Assembly (NCBI RefSeq): GCF_014650895.1
Contig: NZ_BMVV01000014.1
Coordinates: 124,001 to 188,000, forward strand
DNA: 64,000 bases
Reading direction: 5' to 3'
DNA from: Streptomyces omiyaensis
GTDB lineage: Bacteria; Actinomycetota; Actinomycetes; Streptomycetales; Streptomycetaceae
The notes beneath the pieces were generated by a model, which made no database searches, had not been told where the DNA came from, and saw only the letters and a program-made list of their open reading frames with translations. The translations under genes were made by a program, and so were the position numbers. Shown one piece after another: positions 58,546 to 64,000 of this stretch. Numbering within the stretch: position 1 is the stretch's first letter; every line of letters begins with the position of its first letter.

Positions 58546-59044
58546 ATGGCTGATCAGGGTCGGGTGGTGGGGAACGCGGCTCGCGCAGTGATCGTCGGCA
58601 ACCGTCGGATCACGGGCCTGCCGGCCGATGTGATCGCTGAACTCGTTGCCGAGGTGGGGCCGTTGTGGCATGAGCGTCACCAGGCCAAGCCGGCCTCTCG
58701 GTGAGATACGACCCCTGCTCGCCGAGCGAGGGCGCACGATCAGCCCCGGCGTCCGACTCCGGACGCCGGCCGAAGTCGTCGACCACCTCGGCGCGAGCGG
58801 GCAGACCGGCATCATCGGCGGCACCGAGATCCGTGTCCGCCGACCGGCCGCTGGACGCAAGGACCGCGACGTGTTCCTCTCCGGGAAGAACAAGGTCGAG
58901 CACGGCATCGCCCCCCTCAAGAACGGGCGAGCTCTCGCCCGCCACCTCGGCCGTCACGAGCGCATCAACGACACCGTCCGGGCCGTCGCCGGTCTGCTGC
59001 CCCACCAGCAGACCGCGGACCTGGACCCCCGACGACCGAGGTGA
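58546..59044 (+). pseudogene. second IS5-family transposase with internal deletions
   Basis: A 54-codon start (ATG 58546) encodes RITGLPADVIAELVAEVGPL and WHERHQAKPASR, then stops. A shifted frame resumes at LGEIRPLLAERGRTISPGVR, AEVVDHLGASGQTGIIGGTE and GRKDRDVFLSGKNK. It jumps directly to VEHGIAPLKNGRALARHLGR and ends with VAGLLPHQQTADL. Compared with intact members it lacks the HTH segment after PASR and the whole stretch between FxSGKNK and xEHGIAxLKN, including catalytic core residues. Confidence 0.82.
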
Positions 59045-59161
59045 GCACCGGTCCCACCGAAGCCCTCGACGTCCCACCGCTTACCGTGCACGAGCTCATC
59101 AGCCGTCCCCCGGATCGTCCGTCCGACCGTGACGGCCCCGCCGGGATCGTCCGGAAGCACC

Positions 59162-59839
59162 TCAGGACGCGCGATTCCCCAAGAGGTCCGTCACGGAGGC
59201 CAGCTGGGAGCGGAGGGTTCCCGCGTGGGGGCGCAGGGAGCCGTCGAAGGCGGCCGATCCGATGGTGAAGGCGTCGGCCCCGGCGGAGGCGAGCGACCGG
59301 ATCTGGTCGGAGCCGGTGATGGAGCCGGCGACGACCAGGCGGCCGCGGGTGGCGGCGCGGGCGGCGCGGACCAGGTCCAGAGGGTCGGCGTCCGTGGCGC
59401 GGTAGGCGAGCAGGTCCACGCCGGCGCACCCCGCCTCCTCCGCGCGCCGGCAGTCCTCGGCGATGCGCTCCGGGCCGCCGGCGAGACGGGTGGGATGGCC
59501 GACGGGCTCCCCGGCGAAGGGGAGGTAGTCGACGGACGTGCCGTCCAGGAGCGCCAGGGTCTCGTCGATCCAGGTGCCGCCCATCAGCCGGTCGACGCCG
59601 AGGTCGGCGGCCGTGCGGACCGAGGCGAGGGCCGCGTCCCGGTCGGTGCTGACGACTTCGAGGTAGGTGGTGGCGCCGCCCTCCCTGATGCGGGCGTGGA
59701 GCCGGGCGAGGGTGTCGCGGTCGACGCCGACGTCCTTGAACCCGATGTGGGTGATGCCGAGGCCGGCGATGGCGTCGAGGACGTCGAGGCAGTCGGTGAC
59801 GGTCCGGTCGTCACGGGTCAGCATGAAGATGAAGTCCAC
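59162..59839 (-). CDS. TIM-barrel protein of a threonate-type operon
   Basis: 225-aa phosphate-binding TIM barrel of the HisA/NanE-like type: DFIFMLTRDDRTVTDCLDVL, GITHIGFKDVGVD, GVDRLMGGTWIDETLALL, and the C-terminal phosphate loop VVAGSITGSDQIRSLASAGA with FTIGSAAFDG. GTG 59839 behind AAGGAC. It is 79 bases behind the pdxA2-type gene in the same orientation. I believe similar proteins sit beside PdxA2 and DUF1537 kinases elsewhere, but no reaction is known to me. A phosphosugar isomerase or aldolase role is inference. Confidence 0.8.
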   Translation of the reverse strand: MDFIFMLTRDDRTVTDCLDVLDAIAGLGITHIGFKDVGVDRDTLARLHARIREGGATTYLEVVSTDRDAALASVRTAADLGVDRLMGGTWIDETLALLDGTSVDYLPFAGEPVGHPTRLAGGPERIAEDCRRAEEAGCAGVDLLAYRATDADPLDLVRAARAATRGRLVVAGSITGSDQIRSLASAGADAFTIGSAAFDGSLRPHAGTLRSQLASVTDLLGNRAS

Positions 59840-59918
59840 GGTGTCCTTCGGCCTTCCGTTTCGGGTGTCGAGGGCGGGGAGGGGGGCGGGGACGGAGGGC
59901 GAGGGGAGACCGAAGTGG

Positions 59919-60926
59919 TCAAGGGCGCTTCGCCGCTTCCGACGACAGGACGTCGGCCTGGCGCAGGGCCGCGAGGAGACTGGAGTGGTCGGCCGTGCCG
60001 AGCCCGGCGATGTCGAACGCCGTGCCGTGGTCGACGCTCGTGCGCACGAACGGCAGACCGATGGTGACGTTGACGCCGTGCTCGATCCCGAGGTACTTGA
60101 CCGGGATCAGACCCTGGTCGTGGTACTGGGCGACCACGGCGTCGAAGGCCCCGGCGCGGGCCCGCATGAAGACGGTGTCGGCGGGCCACGGGCCGCTCAC
60201 CCGGATGCCCTCGTCCTGCGCGATCCGCACGGCCGGTGCGATGACGTCCAGGTCCTCGCTCCCGAACAGCCCGTTCTCCCCGGCGTGCGGGTTGAGCCCG
60301 GCGACGGCGATGCGCGGGGCGTCCGTGCCGCTCCGCCGGAGCGTGCGGTCGGTCAGGCGGATGACGTCGAGCTCGCGGTCGGTCGTGATCGCGTCGATCG
60401 CGGTGCGGAGCGACTGGTGGACGGTGACCAGGACGACGCGCAGCTCCTCGGAGGCCATCATCATCGCGTAGTCCGTGGTGCCGGACAGGTCGGCGAGGAT
60501 CTCGGTGTGCCCCGGGAAGGGGACGCCCGCGAGGCGCAGCGCCTCCTTGTTGATCGGCCCGGTCACCAGGGCGCGTACCCGCCCGGTGAGCGCGAGCCGC
60601 ACGCCGTGGCGTACGTACCGGAACGAGGCCGCGCCGGCCCGGGCGTCGAGCGTGCCCCAGGGCAGGCCGGCGGGAAGCCCGCCGCCGGCGTGGGCGTCCG
60701 GATCCGTCAGGACGTCCACCGTGCCCGGCGCGAACCCCGCCCGCTCGACGGACGCGACCGGACGCAGGGCGAGGCCGGTTCCGGCGATCCGGTCCGCACG
60801 GGCGAGGACGTCCAGGTCGCCGATGACGACGACCGGTTCGGTGCGCCGGGGATCGGCGCACGCCTTCAGGACGATCTCGGGGCCGATCCCGCAGGGGTCG
60901 CCCGTCGTGACGGCGATCGGGGTCAC
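59919..60926 (-). CDS. pdxA2: 4-phospho-D-threonate 3-dehydrogenase (PdxA2-like)
   Basis: 335-aa metal- and NAD-dependent beta-hydroxyacid dehydrogenase/decarboxylase of the PdxA family. TPIAVTTGDPCGIGPEIVLK, ALVTGPINKEALRLAG, FPGHTEILADL (metal His), VAGLNPHAGENGLFG and YHDQGLIPVKYL are all PdxA signatures. The neighbouring four-carbon acid-sugar kinase points to the PdxA2 role, giving dihydroxyacetone phosphate and CO2 from 4-phosphothreonate, rather than pyridoxine synthesis. GTG 60926 overlaps the kinase stop (GTGA) and has GGGAG at good spacing. Confidence 0.92.
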   Translation of the reverse strand: MTPIAVTTGDPCGIGPEIVLKACADPRRTEPVVVIGDLDVLARADRIAGTGLALRPVASVERAGFAPGTVDVLTDPDAHAGGGLPAGLPWGTLDARAGAASFRYVRHGVRLALTGRVRALVTGPINKEALRLAGVPFPGHTEILADLSGTTDYAMMMASEELRVVLVTVHQSLRTAIDAITTDRELDVIRLTDRTLRRSGTDAPRIAVAGLNPHAGENGLFGSEDLDVIAPAVRIAQDEGIRVSGPWPADTVFMRARAGAFDAVVAQYHDQGLIPVKYLGIEHGVNVTIGLPFVRTSVDHGTAFDIAGLGTADHSSLLAALRQADVLSSEAAKRP

Positions 60927-62329
60927 GCACACGCTCCCGGGTCGAGTGGACGGTCGTCGAAGAGACGGTCGTTGAAGGGACGGTTGTCGAAGGGACGGTC
61001 GTCGAGGGGACGAACGAGTGGACGGTCATGGGGGAGGCCGAGCGGGCGTTCGCGCCGGCCGACGGAGGGGCGGTCCGGCGGGCTCTCGCGCGGACGGTCC
61101 GGGGGGCGGTCGTGGGACCGCCGATGACGGGGGAGGAGGGGAGAGCCGAGCGGCTGGCGGGCGAGCTGGGACAGGCGCAGGAGCGCGGCGTCGTCCCCGA
61201 AGCCGCCCGCCTTGACGAGGACGGGAAGGGGGAGGGGGCCGAGCAGGGTTCCGCGGGCGACGCCGGGCTCGGGTTCGTCGGCCAGCCGGATCCCGGTGGC
61301 GCCGAGGGCCCGGAAGGCGGTCGAGGCGGTCTCGCCCCCGGTGAGCACGAGCGCGTCGACGGCCCGGCCCCCGGCCAGCGCCCGGACGGCCGCCGCGACG
61401 GACCCGGCGAGCACCCCGGCGGCGGACGGCGCGTGGCGTTCGTCGGGCGTGTGGAGGGCGAGGACGGGCGCGGGCGAGCCGCGCAGCGCCGCCACCGCCC
61501 GCTCCGCCGCGCCCCGGTCGCCGTCGACGACGGCCGCCCGGACGTCGGCCCGCCTGCGGAGCACCGCCAGCTGCCGCCGGGACACCGGGTGGGCGCTGCC
61601 GACGACCACCAGCGGACGCAGGGCCGGCTCGGGCACCCCGGGGGCGCCGTCCTCCTCCCGTACGCACCTCCGGGCGAGGGCGGCCGCCAGCCCGGGGGAG
61701 CCGACCCACAACACGTCGGCGAGCCGTGGCACCGCCGCCACCAGGCGGTCGAGATCGCCGTCCGTCCTGGCGGACCAGACGACGAGGCGGCCGTCGTCGA
61801 CGAGGCCGGGCAGCCCGGCCACCTCGTCCGGTCCCGCCGGTACGGCCTCCGGGAACAGCTCCGTCAGGTCCGAGCACCGCACGGGATGCACCGGGTCGCG
61901 GGCGAAGTCGCTCGCGTGGACGGGCACCCCGTGCACGGACTGCACCCCCTCGACCGTCACCCTGCCCTCCGCGGGGAAGGCCGGGGCGACGACGACCGCC
62001 CGCCTCCGCGACCCCGCCCACGCGGCACGGACCTCCGCGGCGACATGGCCCCGCAGGGTGGAGTCGACGGTCTTGAGGAGGAGCCCGACACCGGCGAACA
62101 GGCGCGCCGCACGCTCCGTACGCGCCGCGGCGGCCTCCTCGTCCCGCATGCGGCTCCCGAGATCGACCGCCGTCACGCCCGTGGCGCGCTCCGGCGGCGC
62201 CTCCGGCACGCCGAACAGGATCCGCGCCTCGTGACCCGCCCTGCGGAACGGCGCGGCACCGTCCCCGGCGCTCGTGAGGTCGTCCGCCAGAACGGCGATG
62301 TCCGGCCGCACTCCGGTGCGGAACGTCAT
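60923..62329 (-). CDS. dtnK: four-carbon acid-sugar kinase (DUF1537 family, D-threonate kinase-like)
   Basis: 468-aa ATP-dependent kinase. N-terminal substrate domain DIAVLADDLTSAGDGAAPFR and LLKTVDSTLRGHVAAEVRAA, with VVVAPAFPAEGRVTVEGVQ. C-terminal nucleotide domain VLTGGETASTAFRALGATGI and LVKAGGFGDDAALL. With PdxA2 next door, the likely substrate is D-threonate. The last about 65 residues are an Arg/Asp/Pro repeat tail (PLDDRPFDNRPFNDRLFDDR-like) coded by 15-bp tandem repeats, absent from normal family members. ATG 62329, divergent from lysR. Confidence 0.9.
   Translation of the reverse strand: MTFRTGVRPDIAVLADDLTSAGDGAAPFRRAGHEARILFGVPEAPPERATGVTAVDLGSRMRDEEAAAARTERAARLFAGVGLLLKTVDSTLRGHVAAEVRAAWAGSRRRAVVVAPAFPAEGRVTVEGVQSVHGVPVHASDFARDPVHPVRCSDLTELFPEAVPAGPDEVAGLPGLVDDGRLVVWSARTDGDLDRLVAAVPRLADVLWVGSPGLAAALARRCVREEDGAPGVPEPALRPLVVVGSAHPVSRRQLAVLRRRADVRAAVVDGDRGAAERAVAALRGSPAPVLALHTPDERHAPSAAGVLAGSVAAAVRALAGGRAVDALVLTGGETASTAFRALGATGIRLADEPEPGVARGTLLGPLPLPVLVKAGGFGDDAALLRLSQLARQPLGSPLLPRHRRSHDRPPDRPRESPPDRPSVGRRERPLGLPHDRPLVRPLDDRPFDNRPFNDRLFDDRPLDPGACA
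60949..61008. repeat. 15-bp tandem repeat within the kinase 3' end
   Basis: Four consecutive 15-bp units close to GACGGTCGTCGAAGG (60949, 60964, 60979, 60994), plus degenerate copies up to 61030. They encode the five-residue DRPFD-type repeats at the kinase C-terminus. Confidence 0.85.
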
Positions 62330-62362
62330 GCCCCACCTCTCCCTCGATCGACGTGCCCGGGT

Positions 62363-62470
62363 CCGGGCCTGCCTCCGTGACCGGACCGATGCCCGGCTCC
62401 GGACCGGTGCCCGGCTCCGGACCGACGCCCGGCTCCGGACCAGTGCCCTGGACCGGGCCGGTGTCCGTGA
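62363..62470. repeat. 18-bp tandem repeat, six units, between kinase and lysR
   Basis: Units start at 62363, 62381, 62399, 62417, 62435 and 62453. The inner three are CCGGACCGNTGCCCGGCT-like with one or two changes; the outer ones diverge. The array lies 34 bases upstream of the kinase start codon and 42 bases before the lysR promoter. Confidence 0.88.
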
Positions 62471-62511
62471 CGGAATCGATGGTGGTTCAGCCGAAAGCCC
62501 TGGACAAACGA

Positions 62512-62540
62512 TTCGTTCTCACACGACCTGTGAGTAGGCT
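62512..62540 (+). promoter_or_regulatory. lysR promoter with palindromic spacer
   Basis: TTCGTT (62512-62517) and TAGGCT (62535-62540) are separated by exactly 17 bases, and these 17 bases are CTCACA-CGACC-TGTGAG, a perfect 6-bp inverted repeat (62518-62534). The lysR ATG follows six bases after the -10, so the transcript is probably leaderless. The palindrome is the likely LysR autoregulatory and operon operator. Confidence 0.65.
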
Positions 62541-62546
62541 TCACGC

Positions 62547-63467
62547 ATGCGATGGCCGGACCTTCCGCCCCTGAACACCCTGCTCCCCTTCGAGGCGACC
62601 GTGCGCCACGCGAGCATGACGGCGGCGGCCCGCGAACTGCACGTGACGCACGGCGCGGTGAGCCGGCAGATCCAGAATCTGGAGCGCCACCTCGGGACGA
62701 CGCTGTTCGAGCGCCGTACCCGAGCCCTGCACCCGACCCCGGAGGCCCACCGTCTGGCGGCCGCCGTCCGCGAGGCGCTCGACCGCGTCGACGGGGCGAC
62801 CCGGAGCATCACGCACCGCCCGCCCGCAGGACCGCTCACCCTCTCCTGCGAGCCCACGCTCCTGATGCGGTGGCTGATCCCCCGGCTCCCCGACCTGGCC
62901 GCGGCCGCTCCGGACGTCACCGTCCACCTCTCCGCGGGCGGCGGCCCCGTCCCCTTCGAACGGGACGGCATCGACCTCGCGGTCCGCCGCGACGACTTCC
63001 CCTTCCCGGAGGACGTGAGCCGCACCCGCCTGTTCGCGGAGCACATCGGCCCCGTCTGCCGCCCCGACCTCGCGGCCCTCCTCACCGCCGCCGCCGACGT
63101 GCCGGACGCGACGCTCCTCCACACCGCGACCCGCCCGCGGGCCTGGGACGACTGGCGGCGCCTCACCGGCATGCGCGCCGAACCCGCCTCCCAGCAGACC
63201 CTGGAGCACTTCTACCTGACCCTCCAGGCCGCCTCGGCCGGCGTCGGCGTCGCGATCGCCCCGTACGCCGTCGTCCGGGACGACCTGGAACGGGGCCAGC
63301 TCGCCGCCCCCTTCGGTTTCGTCCCCGACGGCACCGGCTACCACCTGCTCACCCGCGGCCCCCTCGCCGGGGACACCCGGACCGCCCGCCTGACGACCTG
63401 GCTCCGGACCCGAACGGCCGACCTGGAGACCGCGCCCGGCCGCCGGGCGGCCGGCGCCTCCGGGTGA
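62547..63467 (+). CDS. LysR family transcriptional regulator (GcvA-like)
   Basis: 306-aa LTTR. N-terminal wHTH: LPPLNTLLPFEATVRHASMT, AAARELHVTHGAVSRQIQNL and ERHLGTTLFERRTRALHPTP. This opening is typical of the GcvA/AmpR branch. The effector-binding domain follows (LTLSCEPTLLMRWLIPRLPD ... GVGVAIAPYAVVRDDLERGQ). Start ATG 62547 lies directly behind a promoter, leaderless. Divergent from the kinase-pdxA2-TIM barrel operon, which it should control in response to a C4 sugar acid. Closed by a terminator at 63550. Confidence 0.93.
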   Translation: MRWPDLPPLNTLLPFEATVRHASMTAAARELHVTHGAVSRQIQNLERHLGTTLFERRTRALHPTPEAHRLAAAVREALDRVDGATRSITHRPPAGPLTLSCEPTLLMRWLIPRLPDLAAAAPDVTVHLSAGGGPVPFERDGIDLAVRRDDFPFPEDVSRTRLFAEHIGPVCRPDLAALLTAAADVPDATLLHTATRPRAWDDWRRLTGMRAEPASQQTLEHFYLTLQAASAGVGVAIAPYAVVRDDLERGQLAAPFGFVPDGTGYHLLTRGPLAGDTRTARLTTWLRTRTADLETAPGRRAAGASG

Positions 63468-63549
63468 CGGCGGGCGTTCAGGGGAGGAGCCCGGCCGCAA
63501 GGGACCGAGCCCGGTGGGAGCGGCCTCCGTCGCGTCCCGGCGCGGACGC

Positions 63550-63596
63550 GGGCGCGGAGCCGCCGGGTCTCTTCCGGTGGTGGCGGCTCCGCGCCC
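63550..63596. terminator. bidirectional terminator
   Basis: Perfect 15-bp arms GGGCGCGGAGCCGCC (63550-63564) and complement (63582-63596) with a 17-base loop, placed between the convergent lysR gene and the minus-strand gene ending at 63612. Confidence 0.85.
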
Positions 63597-63611
63597 GGCG
63601 GGGCGGGGCGT

Positions 63612-64000
63612 TCAGGACCAGGAGGCCGTCACCAGGGAGCGTTCGGCGGCGTCCAGGTGGAGCGCCGACGCCAGCCACGCGCGGGCGTACGCGTCGGAGG
63701 AGGCGTCCTTCAGCCGGCCGAAGGAGTCACGGGGCCTGCGGTCCGCCTCGGCGGCGAGGTGCTCCGCGAGCTCGGCGGCCCCGGTGAGGCCCGCCCGGCG
63801 CAGCGGCACCGCGAGTGCCGCCCGGTCCGCCCCCCGCGCCGCCTCCGCCACCGCGCGACGGCCGCCCGCGACACCGGACTCCAGCAGCCGCCGGACCCGC
63901 CACAGCGGGGCGTCGGCCAGCGGGTCCGGACCGGCCGTCACCGGGACGCCGGCGGACGACCGCTCCGGGCGCGGGAAGTGGTCTCCCTGGAGCCGGTCGT
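63612..64000 (-). CDS. hypothetical protein, 5'-truncated by window edge
   Basis: The minus-strand frame is open from the window end to 63612, so only the C-terminal about 129 residues are seen. The visible part is alpha-helical and Ala/Arg-rich: DRLQGDHFPRPERSS, then PLWRVRRLLESGVAGGRRAV, LRRAGLTGAAELAEHLAAEA, DSFGRLKDASSDAYARAWLA and HLDAAERSLVTASW. A GTG at 63941 could be an internal start, but coding character continues upstream. No family recognised. Confidence 0.6.
   Translation of the reverse strand, partial: DRLQGDHFPRPERSSAGVPVTAGPDPLADAPLWRVRRLLESGVAGGRRAVAEAARGADRAALAVPLRRAGLTGAAELAEHLAAEADRRPRDSFGRLKDASSDAYARAWLASALHLDAAERSLVTASWS

Noticed and set aside
1..64000. tRNA or rRNA genes
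   Set aside because: No T-loop-like GTTCGAATC or rRNA signature was noticed by eye. A tRNAscan run would be needed to exclude one fully.

Overview
The window is a very GC-rich, high-GC actinomycete chromosome segment, most likely from Streptomyces or a close relative. The signs are strong third-position GC bias, many GTG starts, frequent 4-base ATGA/GTGA gene overlaps, a mycothiol-type DinB protein, leaderless regulator promoters, a Streptomyces-type GH13 alpha-amylase, and IS3/IS5/tyrosine-recombinase remnants of kinds common in streptomycetes. No rRNA, tRNA, CRISPR array or core replication gene was seen. Together with many catabolic operons and decayed mobile DNA, this suggests an accessory or arm-like region.

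Layout. 1-5.1 kb: end of a GH1 beta-glucosidase, a PadR regulator coupled to a HAAS-type membrane protein, a conserved hypothetical, the RNA ligase-like phosphoesterase ThpR, and a mycothiol-dependent maleylpyruvate-isomerase-fold protein. 5.3-9.2 kb: a tandem Lrp/AsnC regulator divergent from an M20 amidohydrolase-MFS exporter pair. 9.2-13.6 kb: a coupled FMO monooxygenase-SDR-MFS operon divergent from a TetR regulator with a clear palindromic operator. 13.6-19.9 kb: ankyrin protein, a racemase-like/amidohydrolase-like pair that both lack the usual catalytic residues, an SH3 secreted protein, a GT2 glycosyltransferase, a glycine/inosamine-type amidinotransferase and a VOC protein.

20.0-28.1 kb is a complete operon for 4-hydroxybenzoate breakdown through protocatechuate 4,5-cleavage (iclR-pobA-ligJ-ligK-ligI-ligAB-ligC). 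It carries a fused alpha-beta dioxygenase, a 12-bp repeat array in front of pobA, and a divergent cytosolic ModA-like protein. 28.1-38.9 kb holds assorted regulators and enzymes. It also has a three-gene module (34.2-36.3 kb) of an unknown protein, an SdpA-like one-TM protein and an HTTM/SdpB-like membrane protein, then a TerC protein coupled to a zinc-ribbon microprotein. 39.2-40.3 kb is a graveyard: a frameshifted DUF664/DinB gene, an IS3 orfA stub and a truncated TetR.

40.4-56.5 kb is carbohydrate-oriented. A secreted alpha-amylase and a secreted DUF3370-like protein come first. Then comes a nine-gene, mostly translationally coupled operon: ABC sugar-binding protein, two permeases, HutC-type GntR regulator, ROK kinase, DUF4127 protein, FAD oxidoreductase, NanE epimerase and GH38 alpha-mannosidase. 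It has a perfect 22-bp operator in front and a strong terminator behind. This is the best candidate for an undescribed glycan-utilisation system. I infer import of a mannosyl/N-acetylmannosamine-type glycan, its phosphorylation and its epimerisation, with two enzymes of unknown reaction.

56.6-59.05 kb is a nest of broken mobile genes (IS3, tyrosine recombinase, two IS5-type transposases). 59.2-63.5 kb is a putative D-threonate operon (TIM-barrel protein, PdxA2-type dehydrogenase, four-carbon acid-sugar kinase) divergent from a LysR regulator whose promoter spacer is a palindrome. The window ends inside an unrecognised minus-strand gene. Several short-period tandem repeats (8, 12, 15 and 18 bp) lie at gene ends and in promoter regions.
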